From: Mucidula mucida
Taxonomy: Eukaryota; Basidiomycota; Agaricomycetes; Agaricales; Physalacriaceae
Assembly: GCA_015501055.1 (NCBI GenBank)
Contig: JADNYV010000456.1
Span: forward strand, 1-27,364
Reading direction: 5' to 3'
DNA length: 27,364 nt
The position numbers and the translations under genes are program-made. Below are positions 1 to 10,099 of this stretch, in pieces. Below the pieces are notes generated by a model. That model did no database searches, was not told the DNA's origin, and saw only the letters and a program-made list of their open reading frames with translations. Positions within the stretch are counted from its first letter, which is position 1; every line of letters begins with the position of its first letter.

Positions 1-241
1 GGATCATGTGAAGGGAGGCCATCAACGTAGTGAAGGCTCTGGTGATCTGTCCAAGATGAAATGTCGGAAGAAACGCCGACGTCGTGACTGTTCATCATGT
101 CAGTCAAAGAAAGCGCCAAGAAGAACCTGGTTCAATGCAGGAATTCAAGCTCTACAAGCAGTACAACTCTCGGAAGAGCAGCGCCACAGACGCAGAGATT
201 CGATGGCTGCATGGCTGGTATATAAGCTCTAAACATGGAAA

Positions 242-1455
242 TCACTGGTCCAGAGCCATCCATTCAATTATCTGCGTCAACTGCATCTGGATACCATGCG
301 TCTCACCGGTGGCAAGAACCGCTTGCACGTGGGACCATAGTCCGACTTGGTCCAGTTCGGCAATGGCCAATTCTCCGTCACCTCCGTAAACGTCTGACTG
401 ACGTTGAAAACAATCGTCCATTGCTTCACCTCTTCGTAAAAGTTCTGGACGTACAACGTCGTGTCGTTAGTTCCATGCCAGAGCTGCATCTTGGGTCGCT
501 GGCCTGTGTAACCAGGATATCCGCCGCTCGCAAGATCATACCATTCTTGAGGAGTTTTGATAGTTTCCCCGAGAGCGCATTCCGTGTTCCACTCCCCTTC
601 ACCGGCAAAACACGCGTAGGGAACACCAGTCCATGCTGAGCCCCCACGAATGACATCCGGATATGCACCAGCGAGGACGTTAGTCATCATGGCGCCTGAC
701 GAGAGTCCTGTCACGAAGATTCTGGCTGTGTCTATATCGTATAAGTCGATGAGTTATCGGGCGCCGTTGATCAGGCCAAGCGAGTCTCCACCCGCATCAT
801 GAGTGAGTGTTTCGTTGCTGTGAACGTCACAACATCCAGCGCTGATCGGCGTCTCGGGGTATTGGACGATTGGAGCCATATTGCTCTGCGAGATACTGGA
901 ACCCGACTTGAAAAAAGTCGGTGGCGGTACCACCGCACCAGTGTATTCCGATGAGCAGTGGGGGCTGGCCTTAATGCGTTTGGAACGTAAACATAGTTTT
1001 TGACATTAGTTGGGTTGCTCCCAAAGTCGGTAATCTGACAACATTAGTTAGTAGGACGATTTGGGAACAGAAAACAAACTGGCTTGAGTCAAAGCGCCTC
1101 TTGGGATCGCGTCTCCGCCAGTCGGTGCAGAACCTGTCGACGTGGATGTTGCCGTTGTTGATTCATTTGTTGTAGAGGCTGCATTGCCCGGTTGACACCT
1201 ACCGTCAAGAAGATTCAATGATGTACGCCACACTAAAATGGAGACTTACGGGTAGTACCACTGATCACAACGAGGCAGCTCGTGTCGGCGTCGCAAAGAG
1301 TATCTCCAGAGTATCCGTCACCCTTTTCGCAATCATTAAACCAAAAATATCGCGAAGCAACGCGTATAACATACACCACCTTGGCCCCATACCGAAACAG
1401 CAGTCGCGCTTTCGACAAGAGTGAGAAAACAGACCAAAGCTGACAGCGGTTTCAT
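242..1455 (-). pseudogene. Decayed CBM1-CE1 carbohydrate esterase (acetylxylan/feruloyl esterase-like)
   Basis: The parent would have been a secreted esterase removing acetyl or feruloyl groups from xylan. Still visible in order on the minus strand: a signal peptide from the ATG at 1455 (MKPLSALVCFLTLVESATA), a fungal cellulose-binding CBM1 (WGQGG, intron, GDGYSG...CDADTSC...CQPG), a Ser/Thr-rich linker, and a CE1 catalytic domain with the nucleophile motif GLSSGAMM near 690-710 and the C-terminal GETHGI histidine motif near 300. Lesions: the first CBM1 cysteine reads Gly; the second CBM1 intron joins out of phase; frameshifts lie near 960-970 and 865-880; an in-frame TAA sits at 754-756; a further frameshift near 325-332 puts the catalytic His out of frame. 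An ordinary intron survives at about 1023-1066. With this many independent lesions it is a relic, not one sequencing error. CE1 is clear; the exact substrate is not. Confidence 0.9.
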
Positions 1456-1821
1456 TGCGGCAGCGAGTGCCAAAGAGCCTGTCATGGCACGGAAAATCCA
1501 ACATTTTTATACCTTTGCAGGGAGTAACACAGCCAAGGATACGCCGAAAGACCAGTCGACCATTGCTCTGAGTGAAGGTCTGTCCGAATAAACCGCGAAT
1601 CAACGCCTCTGATTTGTATAGTTGCATGAATCAGATGATGGTAGTCCGGGCCGCCATAGTAATCCAGATATAATAGACAAAACAAGACTTAGTAGGTGCA
1701 GACGAGAGTAAACATCTAATATGTAGTGGTAGCAGTCCAGTGAAGTCAGGAACGAGCAATCCCGCACCCAACCGCGGTAACTTCCATATCGGGACACGCG
1801 CTCTTGGACCTGAACCCCACG
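1456..1821. other. Divergent intergenic region, CE1 relic / YIF1
   Basis: Apart from the TATA-like element at 1504-1511 I see no gene here. Open frames crossing it show no protein-family resemblance. It should hold the promoters of both flanking genes. No TATA box is evident on the YIF1 side, as is common for housekeeping genes. Confidence 0.4.
1504..1511 (-). promoter_or_regulatory. TATA-like element of the CE1 esterase relic
   Basis: TATAAAAA on the minus strand, about 50 bases upstream of the ancestral start codon at 1455. The spacing matches the TATA boxes of other secreted or inducible genes here, so the promoter seems better preserved than the coding region. Confidence 0.4.
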
Positions 1822-3053
1822 ATGAATTTCGGGTCTGGCTCTCATTCTCCCCCGCCCCTCCGGCATCCGGTTCCAACGCATCCTGCATACATTCCAGAAC
1901 CCCCCGTTACACCTGGCTCGCCTGACGGGTACCAGCGCTTCTCATCATCGCCGCAACCACCTCAGCAACACCAGCAGCAGCAACAACAACATTATTCTCA
2001 ATCTGTGCCAGCGTATTCCCACTATCAGCCTCCCCTTCCTCCAAATCCCAATGTTGGTTTTGTACCCCAACCACAGGCCCGCCAGCCAGGTGTAGATTTC
2101 TCAGCTTGGGGCGTCGATGATGCGACTGCGCGATTAGGTATGCAGCTCGGAAACAGTGCCGTTGCAGCAGGGCAGGATTACGTGCAGAAAAATGTACGGA
2201 ACTCCGTTGTTTGAAAATCGCTCATCTGTTCTGATTGCGCTACGCAGCTCGGCGGTTTCTTTCCTTTGGCAGGGCTCAAACATCGCTTCAATGTTAACAA
2301 CCTCTATGTCATGCGGAAACTGCAGCTGGTCGTTTTTCCTTGGCGACACAAGCCGTGGTCACGCAAGGTTGTCCGTTCGGAGCAGGGTGTTGCGGAATGG
2401 TATCCCCCACGGGAGGATGTCAATAGCCCTGACCTCTACATTCCAAGTCCGTTTGAAACTATTACTACCCCACGGCTCAACCTGATCATTTGTACAGTTA
2501 TGGCCATCGTGACCTACATCCTTGTCGCTGCATTTCACTCGGGACTTGATCAGCGATTTCGTCCCCAAGTTCTAGGCGAATTGGCTTCAGCTTCCTTTGC
2601 AGTTGTACTTGTTGACTTTGGTTTTGTCTATCTGGGTTGTTACTTTCTTAATATTCAAGGCGCTAGTCAAGCCCTTGATATCATCGCCTACTCTGGATAC
2701 AAGTTTGTTGGGTAAATTCGGTTGTTTTCAGGATATACTCATTGCTGATCGTTCTTTAGCGTGATCTCCACCATCCTAGCAGGTTACGTTCTTGGACGAA
2801 CTTTATGGTTATGGACCATTGTATTCTTGTATTTCTTCCTGGCAAATGCTTTCTTCCTGGTAAGCCGCGTGCTTCAACTATACTTTGACTAATCTCATTG
2901 CAGTTGCGTTCGCTGAGGTCTCTCGTTCTCGTCGATCCCGCCAATTCTGGGACTGCGACTATCAGCCCAGCCTCACGCAGACGCAGGATTACGTTCTTAT
3001 TCTTGGAGGCTGTTCTACAGATCCTTTATATGGGTATACTTGTTCGTGTGTAG
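1822..3053 (+). CDS. YIF1: YIF1 family ER-Golgi vesicle trafficking membrane protein
   Basis: Homologue of Yif1p/YIF1A, a multi-pass protein of COPII vesicles and early Golgi that partners Yip1 and Ypt/Rab GTPases. Exons 1822-2193, 2248-2711, 2760-2859 and 2904-3053 join in phase to 361 residues; introns are 44-54 bases. I chose the ATG at 1822, followed by MNFGSGSHSPPP; the frame continues upstream only through non-ATG codons. The N-terminal ~100 residues are Pro/Gln-rich and cytosolic-looking, with a CAG/CAA-encoded Gln run. The family core begins at FSAWGVDDATARLGMQLG, followed by LKHRFNVNNLYVMRKLQLV and PWRHKPWSR. About five hydrophobic segments follow, for example LNLIICTVMAIVTYILVAAF, and the hydrophobic tail ends ILYMGILVRV. 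No lesions. It lies 174 bases upstream of the next gene on the same strand. Family assignment is firm. Confidence 0.93.
1967..1993 (+). repeat. CAG/CAA glutamine microsatellite inside YIF1
   Basis: Mixed CAG/CAA triplets with one CAC encode a short Gln run in the N-terminal tail of YIF1. Triplet-periodic, in frame, and probably length-variable between strains. Confidence 0.7.
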
Positions 3054-3177
3054 GGCTTATCTTAATGCCACATTTCATATCTTGTATGTCCTTGTGATGT
3101 TTGTCTGCTCTTGTGATCCCGCTCTTGAGGATAAGCGCCCTCTCGTGACGATCGGTCTTCTTCATTCACCCCTAACC

Positions 3178-3189
3178 ATTGGCTATATA
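3178..3189 (+). promoter_or_regulatory. CCAAT box (reverse) plus TATATA for the SDR gene
   Basis: ATTGG (reverse CCAAT) at 3178-3182 is followed at once by TATATA at 3184-3189, 38-43 bases before the ATG at 3227. This is a compact core promoter in the short gap after YIF1. Confidence 0.45.
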
Positions 3190-3226
3190 GCCCTTGTTCA
3201 GTTGCGCTTTACCTCCAAACACCATC

Positions 3227-4238
3227 ATGTTCACCTCTCGCCTCTCTCGCCTCGGTTCAATCAGATCTTCTCTACAGTTCTCGCGAACCTTTGCTTGCAG
3301 TTCGGTCACACGACGTACGGCCATCGTCACCGGTGCAGGTCAGGGAATGTACGCGTCTTCTCTCCATTCCATCGCTATCATCAATTCATCTCCCATGTAG
3401 AGGTAAAGCAATTGCCTTGAGACTCGCTCACGACGGTTTCGATGTATGCGTCAACGACCTCCCGAATAACGGCGCCATCGTGGACGAGGTAGGGATTATT
3501 ACTGCATCCACGTTGCGGTCATGTTCATGTGCCCGTAGGTTGTAAAGGCAATCAAAGGCAAGGGACGTAACGCGATAAGCGCACTCGGAGACGTGAGCAA
3601 GCAGTCAGATGTTCTGTCGCTCGTTCAATCTTCCGTTGACGAGCTGGGCCCGCTCAACGTCATGGTCGCGAATGCTGGTATTGCGCGCGTAAAGTCGTTC
3701 CTAGAGCTCACGGAGGCCGATCTCAAGGAGATGTTTGAGACCAACATATACGGCGTGTTCCACTGTGATTCTATCGCGGCGAAGCAGTTCATAAAGCAAG
3801 GCGGAGGTGGCAAAATTATCAATGCAGCCAGGCAAGAGTTCTCTCTTATTCCGTTTTTCAAACTTCTCTCATTGAGCGTTCAGCATTGTCGCATACAAGC
3901 CCTTCGCATTGCTATCGCACTACTCTGCGACGAAAGCCGCCGTCCGCAGTTTCACTCAGGCGTTCGCGATGGAGCTGGCGCCGCATAAGATCACGGTCAA
4001 CGCGTACGCGCCGGGTGTCGTTGGATCCAAGATGTGGGAGACGATTGATGAGGGCATGGGCAAGATCAACGGACTGCCGAAGGGGGAGAACTTTAAGAGG
4101 ATGGTGGATAACATTTTGATGGGGAGGACGAGTGTGCCGGAGGATGTTTCGAAGACTGTGTCGTACTTGGCTGGTCCCGACTCGGACTATGTGACGGGTC
4201 AGACGCTGCTCGTTGATGGAGGAATGATCTTCGGTTAG
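3227..4238 (+). CDS. Short-chain dehydrogenase, acetoin/diacetyl reductase-like, with probable mitochondrial leader
   Basis: Classical SDR NAD(P)(H)-dependent oxidoreductase, closest in character to acetoin reductase/2,3-butanediol dehydrogenases. Exons 3227-3348, 3401-3488, 3539-3831 and 3884-4238 give 285 residues. The first ~30 residues (MFTSRLSRLGSIRSSLQFSR, then TFACSSVTRR) are Arg/Ser-rich and lack acidic residues, like a mitochondrial presequence. Cofactor motif TGAGQGIG at 35-42, NAG motif in VANAG, catalytic Ser168, Tyr181 and Lys185 (YSATK), and a late APGVV segment. The third intron (3832-3883) starts with GC, not GT; splicing AG with C rebuilds the catalytic serine codon. The C-terminal VTGQTLLVDGGMIFG is typical of the family. 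Intact. Substrate cannot be fixed from sequence; other small ketones or diketones are possible. Confidence 0.9.
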
Positions 4239-4856
4239 GTGGGATGGGGATTGGAACGCGACTTGTGAGTACTGACGTTGGGCCTTAGCTAATACGTGTG
4301 ATACTAAATGGTCTTCCAGTAGTGAAGCTGGCAATGTACAATGATCCGGGTGAAAATGCATTTTGGCACTCCAATCTATGAAAGACTTTTGAATTCAGTT
4401 CGCTCCTTGCCACTTGGAAACGACAATACGTCGCAAATCTCGCGCTCACCTCTAACTAACTTCACGCATATGGACGGTTGCAACACGAGGACATCGTATC
4501 TGGGAGCTATACAATGCCACTGTGGTGCGTTCTCGGTGTAAGAAGAACATGGTTTGCCAACTCTAGTTGAATAAGTGTTTAAAGCAGATTAGTACTCACT
4601 CAACGATACCGGCGCGTCCAGGTCGTCAATTCGGACGAGCATGTCCTGTTCAATTCCAATAATTTCCCTTACCCACGGAGTTGCCTGTGGCTTTATGAGC
4701 GCTCGTTCTCGCATGACAATTGCATGCAACTATCGCACAGCTGCCAAACGACGGGAAATGCGGAATCGTGAGACATGCTTACAAGCGTGGTTACAGGGTG
4801 CTTGCAGTATAAATCCTGTCTCACCATCGTACTCTCACCCTCCAATCCAATCCACC
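4239..4856. other. Intergenic region, SDR / ABM-domain gene
   Basis: About 620 bases with no recognisable gene. The upstream frame continuous with the ABM gene (from about 4641) has no family resemblance and is taken as 5' flank. A TATA box lies at 4808-4814. Confidence 0.4.
4808..4814 (+). promoter_or_regulatory. TATA box of the ABM-domain gene
   Basis: TATAAAT 43-49 bases upstream of the ATG at 4857. It supports that start over in-frame codons further upstream. Confidence 0.55.
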
Positions 4857-5492
4857 ATGTCCACTCCAGCATACGCACTCTTCCTCCCCTTACACCCAAA
4901 GTCTGCGGAACTGGGCACATTCCTCCAGGCGGGGCGTGCTCTTGCCGTCGAGGAGCCAGAGACTCTGCAGTGGTTCGCGCTGAAATACAAAACCGCGGAC
5001 ACATATGCGATCTTCGACACGTTCCCCACGACGAACGCGCGCGTGGCGCATACCTCTGGCAAGATCCCGCAGGCGCTCATGGCGCGCGCGGACGAGCTGA
5101 TCACTCAGCCGCCGGATTTGGCGGGCGCGGAGGCGACGGTGCTTGCTAGTAAAGTGAAAGCGGTTGGGACGTTGAAGTGTGGGCTTCATGTCAAGATCAA
5201 AGCTACGGGCGACGATCTCAAGCAGTTCTTGATTGTATGTTGGTTTCCTTCTGTGTCATGTCGCCGTTATTCTTATGTTTGCCTCGTATAGGATGCGCTT
5301 CCTCTGGTCGAGGCGGAAGGCTTCACGCCGGTGTGGTATGCGATCCAGTTCCCGGGATATTTTGCAATCGTGGATTTCTTTGAGGATGAAGAGGGGAAGG
5401 GCGCACATCTGAAGGGAAAGGTCGCGGAAGCCTTGATAGCTCGTGGGCATGATTTGGAGATTGCGGAGTTGGAAGTTCTTGCCTGGAAATAA
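4857..5492 (+). CDS. Tandem ABM / dimeric alpha-beta-barrel protein
   Basis: Small cytosolic protein of 192 residues from exons 4857-5234 and 5292-5492, with a 57-base intron. It resembles antibiotic-biosynthesis-monooxygenase (ABM) type dimeric alpha-beta barrels: two related halves. The first contains LQWFALKYKTADTYAIFDTF; the second contains VWYAIQFPGYFAIVDFFEDE, each followed by a helix rich in Ala/Lys/Gly (SGKIPQALMARADELI; LKGKVAEALIARGHDLEI). The repeated pattern of aromatic-plus-hydrophobic strand, then FDTFP or VDFFEDE, is what I recognise. Proteins of this kind may act as cofactor-free monooxygenases or small stress proteins; no substrate can be given. The start was chosen at MSTPAYALFLPLHP because of the TATA box and the CCACC context. 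Intact. Confidence 0.8.
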
Positions 5493-5659
5493 TCCTATTG
5501 CTCTCTGAATATATCAACAAAACATGAGAAGGTAGAAACCTTCCTCGAGACTCAACACCACAGGACTCAATAAAACCACTGCCGATCTTGATAGTGCAGT
5601 CCCGATTCCCACGAAATCACTACTGTGTAAAAACTGTTTATTCTCTTATTAAAATACAC

Positions 5660-5968
5660 TGCGCCACATGTCTTCAAAGACTAGGGTTAGGGTTAGGACC
5701 ACCTCCCGACCAAAGAAAAGGGCCCACCCAGCCAGAGTGGCCAAAGTGGAACAGGAAAATATTGAGACGATGCATAAGCCGAAGCCTATACAAGCTGAAG
5801 ACACCCTCTGTGTGGACAGGGTCGCCGTGCTATGAAGGATCTCCACAGCCCACAAATCCGGGACATGAAGGGACTTGTGCCATCAAGGTAAGTATGAGTT
5901 GTTCATATGTTTGAGCTTGGGTTTTGTACTGGAGGATTTGCGCACGGACCACAATGCTCGATCGCGAC
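5660..5968 (+). repeat. Dispersed repeat with telomere-like end, copy A
   Basis: Copy A of a repeat found inverted at 13653-13990. It begins near a shared TGCGCCACA, has two TTAGGG units at 5682-5697, then a core of roughly 200 bases that differs from copy B at only two positions plus an A-run. The core ends at GGTAAGTATGAG (5887-5898), a perfect fungal 5' splice-site consensus. Beyond it similarity drops to about 70 percent by eye but continues to a shared GCTCGATCGCGA near 5956-5967. No transposase, reverse transcriptase or terminal inverted repeat is visible. It could be a non-autonomous element, a fragment of a telomere-associated element, or an exon of an unknown repeated gene. Confidence 0.8.
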
Positions 5969-6324
5969 CCGAATGAGACAATGATGATCGAGTCGGTGAG
6001 CCAAATGATGAGGCTCTCCTCGTACGGTACATGGCCACCTTGGGACGCCGGATGAAGCTGCGATTGCTGTTTTCCATCTCTACCTAGTGGACGGCCATAC
6101 TCTACGTTGGAGGTGACAGTGACAGGCGGTGTAAGGGTTTGATCCTTTTCCTATTCCGTCTACTGTAGGATGTTCAATCTACTCTGCGAAGGATCAGAAA
6201 CACAATGGTTCCATACTTATCGCAAGCCAGGTGGTACAAGGCGCCTACCTACCTTGACGCGACAGGCGCGTCGTGAGTCACGTGATAGCTCCTAAACTGA
6301 AACGGCAACCTGCCTTGAACAGCC
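5969..6324. other. Intergenic region upstream of UBLCP1
   Basis: No gene recognised. The only clear motif is the 8-base palindrome TCACGTGA at 6278-6285. Confidence 0.4.
6278..6285. promoter_or_regulatory. TCACGTGA palindrome (E-box/CBF1-type)
   Basis: A perfect 8-base palindrome 40-47 bases before the UBLCP1 start. TCACGTGA is the core bound by bHLH factors such as CBF1. There is no TATA box, which fits a housekeeping promoter. Function is inferred from motif and position only. Confidence 0.4.
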
Positions 6325-7951
6325 ATGACTGCTGCCATGGAGTCTCCGATACCAATACAAACGACGCCCATCGACGACACGGAGGCGAAAAAGTCAAATG
6401 AGCCCTCGACCGTGGCAGAGATCACGGCGACGACGGTGAGCCCCCATCTCGCTCGGCGTGGCAACCGAATTGACGCGGCCTTAAAGGATAAAGTGGATGA
6501 CCTGGGCCTCGTCGAGAATTGGATAAAGTTGCAATTTACGTGGTCGGGTAAGTCGTATACGCTCGATATTGCGGACAGCGACCGGTGCGTGCTGGTCTTT
6601 GGCTACGACGAGGAGGGGCTCCTCAGCGATGATAATAGGGTGTACGACTTGAAGGGCAGTCTGCATGACTTGACAAAAGTGCCTCCGGAACGACAGAAGA
6701 TCCTTGGGCTTGTCAAGGGGAAGCTTCCACCAGATCAGGAACGGATAGCGGACCTCAAGCTCGTCGCTGGCAAGAAGTTCACGCTCGTCGGTACGCCTGA
6801 GGGCTCCGAGTTGAGAGATCCTTCATGTTTGTCTTCCCCTGTGTTGTGGAAATCTATCGAATCATTGTATTTCTAGTCCTCGAGGCTCTCCCGGATGTGT
6901 TCAACGATCTCGACCTAGAGGAAATCATCACAGCGGCCACGTCCAACCGCTACCTTTCGGATCCCAGGAATAAGAGAAAAGTCAGGGAATATACACAATC
7001 TACAAAGATCAACTTCATCCATCCCGTTCGGCCGGGGAAGAAGCTGGTCGTCTTAGATATCGACTATAGTATGTTTCGATTGACGTTCGTCTGCTGATAA
7101 CTCATGCTGCGACATTATAGCCATCCTAGACACGAAACCGTTGACTACAGGCAGCTTACCGCCGGCGGAATGTGCCCGACCTGGTCTGCACCAGTTCTTA
7201 GAGGCAATATACCCTTATTATGATAGTGAGTAACGCGTGTTCATCTGGCTCTTGTTCTCATCCGTTTGGCAGTATGTATATGGTTCGTTCTGTTTGGTGT
7301 TCTCTGTCTCGAATTCACCGCATCTCAGGTCACAGACTAGTTGGGTATGGCTAGAAACTAAACTCGTAGAGTTGGAGATGGTTGGTGGCCCTCATAATTA
7401 CCAGGTACTTTATCCTGCATTTCACTTGAGTGTATGATGCTGATGCTTCTCTAGATATCATTCGGTTGATCCATTCCTTGGAATACTGTGATGCATCGCT
7501 GATTTTCTCCAGTCTTGGACAAGACCAGTATGTTTAGCGTCTTTGGCGAACGCGACAAGAAGGCATGGCAGCATCATGTCAAGCCTCTGGAGATCATATG
7601 GAATTTAGTGCCAGAATTGTACGTCCCTTTAGCGATTGAATCAGCCCGTTTACTGAGCCCCATCCAGTAACGCCGGGAACACGATACACATTGACGACCT
7701 AAGCCGCAACTTCGCGTTAAATCCTGGTGAAGGCTTGAAAATTCGCGCCTTTAAAGGCGCTGCTACGCCAGAGGCGCGACGCGATAGAGAGCTCGAGAAG
7801 CTGGGCAAATACATGTTATCCATCGCCTCGACACCTGATCTCCGGACTGTGGAACACGGCGTAAGTAGTTCCTCGGTGTTGGTATCAAGAGGTCCTTGTT
7901 GATCGCATTTTGTAGAAATGGAAAGACGTTGTGAAGAGGCTCTCACGATGA
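6325..7951 (+). CDS. Ubiquitin-like domain CTD phosphatase, UBLCP1 type
   Basis: Homologue of UBLCP1, a HAD/FCP1-type Ser/Thr phosphatase that binds the nuclear proteasome and dephosphorylates it; also described as an RNA polymerase II CTD phosphatase. Nine exons: 6325-6826, 6877-7068, 7121-7225, 7273-7282, 7329-7404, 7455-7464, 7513-7618, 7668-7860, 7916-7951, giving 409 residues in frame. A ~55-residue tail precedes a ubiquitin-like domain (WIKLQFTWSGKSYTLDIADS to KKFTLVGTPEG). The catalytic DxDxT motif is DIDYT at 228-232, followed by the family blocks SQTSWVWLETKLVELEM, VLDKTSMFSVF and NTIHIDDLSRNFALNP. Exons 4 and 6 are only 10 bases each. It is longer than the animal protein, mainly at the N terminus. 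Intact; assignment firm. Confidence 0.92.
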
Positions 7952-8158
7952 GACGACGAGCTGCGCGATATGATTGTACATATTATGTATACATTAATTA
8001 TTACTCTATCTACCCTTTGTGTATCTATAACATTCGTTGTGCGCTGGACGCAGGCAGTATTTGAGCCCGAGAACGTCAGCTGTGCGAGCACCGGCTAGAC
8101 CGGTTGTTTTCTAAGCCCTTCTTCTCCCGCCATGATGTCCTTATAGTATATGTTACAG

Positions 8159-9283
8159 ATGAAGCTGTTTCACAGGCTTTTGCCTTTCCTACATCGCCGA
8201 ATGTCTACCAAAGTGCCTGCTGTCCCTCGGCCTTCTGCTAGCCTTGTTGTTATCAACGAACGTAATCAAGTCCTACTCGTCCACCGGAATCCCAAAGCCA
8301 GCACTTTTGCAGGCGTCCATGTGAGCTAGCTATTCGATTCCACGACTGCAGACAACTCAAGAAGGAAGCTGTTAGGTGTTTCCTGGCGGAAATTATGACC
8401 AGAACCAGGATGCCTCGCTGCAGATGACGGCTATCCGTGAGACGTTTGAAGAGTCTGGCTTACTCCTTGCTTCGCCTGCGAGCGCGATACCCGATGGCAA
8501 AGTCCTGGAAGCTGCGCGACACGCGATACATTCGCAGAAGAGGACATTCGTGACATTTCTTGAGGAGCACAAGCTGGCGGCGGACGTCGATGCTTTACTA
8601 CCGTTCACGGAGTGGATCACGCCGATTGACGCTCCCAGGTGCGTTGGTATGACACAGGATTGATAACTTTGTAAAAGTTAATGTAGGCGTTTCCGGGCGC
8701 GATTCTACGTCGCCTTCTTACCATCGTCTTCCTCAGCTGGGTTCACGTCGGGCCAGAAGGAAGAGCAGATTCCCACACCGGGTACGCAGTCCATGATTGC
8801 ATTGACAACGTTGCTGAGCTTGACGTTCCCTTAGACGGCGGACAAGAAGTGATCTCTGCGCGCTTCCTCACCCCAGCTGCGTGGCTCTCCGAGTTCCGGG
8901 AAGGGAAGATCACGTTTATGCCGCCACAGTACTACATACTGCATACACTGGCAGGGCTTTCGTCCCGCGCCCAAATCGAGGAACTAGCGCGCGGGCACTT
9001 TGGGAAGATGGTGATGAACCCGCGACGGCTGTCGGTGGAGGGCTCGTCGGGGATCTTGACCTACGAGGGCGACGAGACGCGCGGGGGGTCGAAAGGGAGA
9101 CTACATCGGGCGCTGTGTACGTTTACCAAAGGCGGGGTGAGTTGCTCCTTATTATTAATAGACGTTTGTTGTGTGTGCTAATGTTGCCTGTGGTAGATCA
9201 CGACGAAGATTGAGCTACAAAGGAATTTTGATATTTTCACGGAGATTGAGCCGCATGTCTTTGAAGAGCCTTCGAAATTGTAA
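8159..9283 (+). CDS. Peroxisomal Nudix hydrolase (NUDT19-like), PTS1 -SKL
   Basis: Nudix pyrophosphatase, probably acting on CoA or acyl-CoA like NUDT7/NUDT19. Exons 8159-8320, 8376-8638, 8687-8781, 8835-9136 and 9197-9283 give 302 residues. VVINERNQVLLVHRNPK is the strand before the Nudix box; the box reads GGNYDQNQDASLQMTAIRET then FEESGLL, so the REx2EExG metal-binding core is intact (R75 to G82), though the Glu usually near position 65 is Gln. The protein ends in SKL, a canonical peroxisomal targeting signal. A second in-frame ATG at 8201 matches the start of the tandem copy at 9612 and may be the true start; the upstream ATG adds MKLFHRLLPFLHRR, which could be a leader. Intact. Substrate is inferred from family and location. 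Confidence 0.88.
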
Positions 9284-9611
9284 TGTCGCGTACACCCCTC
9301 CAGCCCCAGGGTGCGAGACTGGTTGTGTATGTACTAATACTTGCATGTTTACTGACAATCGACTAGATGTATCATAATCTTATTCTTCTAAGACAGGCTA
9401 GACAGTTGTATCAGCTTCTCGTGGATAAGCCTAACGTCCGTTAGCTGGCCAACGAGGTGTACCGTGAACGTCGTTACTGTGATTCTAATACCGGTCAAGG
9501 TGCTCCGGCGAAGCTGAAGGCGCAGTCGACTGGATCCACCAACTAATCTACTCTTTTGAAGCCGTCGACCATTTATGAAGCTTTTTCACTCTCGCCTATC
9601 TTACCCGCTAA
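9284..9611. other. Spacer between the tandem Nudix copies
   Basis: About 330 bases separating the functional Nudix gene from its collapsed copy. No gene or repeat recognised. Confidence 0.4.
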
Positions 9612-10099
9612 ATGTCGACAAAAACACCTGCCGTCCCTCGGCCTTCTGCCAGCCTTGTTGTTATCAACGAGCATAACGAAGTTTTACTTGTACAGCGGAA
9701 TCCAAAGGCCAGGACTTTCGCAGGCGTACATGTGAGCTCTTTACACATTTAAACAATCTCCCGGAGCATTGAAGGAAAGATGTAGGTCTTTTCCGCAGGA
9801 AATTATGACCAGAATCAGGATAGCTCGCTGCAGTGATGAATGCGCGCAGGGCTGCCGGGGTCGGGCAACTTCACCTACGAAGGCGACGAGACGCGCGGGG
9901 GGCCAAAGGGGAGACTGCATCGGATTCGGTGTACATTGTCGAAAGGTGGCGTGAGTCTTTCCTCCGAATTATTAGTAGACGTTTGGTGTGTGTGCTAATG
10001 AGTGGTAGATCACGACGAACGATTGAACTACAACGGAATTTCGATATTTTCACGGAGATTGAGCCGCGTGTCTTTGTTGAGGAACGTGCAAAGTTGTGA
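9612..10099 (+). pseudogene. Collapsed tandem copy of the Nudix hydrolase
   Basis: The start (ATG 9612, MSTKTPAVPRPSASLVVINE...) is nearly the same as the parent gene from its second ATG, including the first splice donor after AGVH. The Nudix box begins (AGNYDQNQDSSLQ) and is then cut by a stop; the next bases correspond to the parent's GILTYEGDETRGG region, so several hundred bases including the catalytic REx2EExG have been deleted. A one-base change in the last exon (9197-9283 in the parent) also shifts the frame. The last codons still read AKL, a PTS1-like tripeptide. It cannot encode an active enzyme. This is a tandem duplicate in decay, about 330 bases from its parent. Confidence 0.92.

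Noticed and set aside
8..232. Basic 74-codon frame at the left edge.
   Set aside because: Low-complexity Arg/Lys composition, no family match, adjacent to a pseudogene 3' flank.
5682..5697. TTAGGG units as a chromosome end.
   Set aside because: Only about two units, flanked on both sides by unique sequence and genes, and repeated inside another copy.
5588..5914. Open frames within repeat copy A (and 13794-14012 in copy B) as conserved proteins.
   Set aside because: They are conserved only because the DNA repeat is nearly identical; no known domain, and frames break at the A-run difference.
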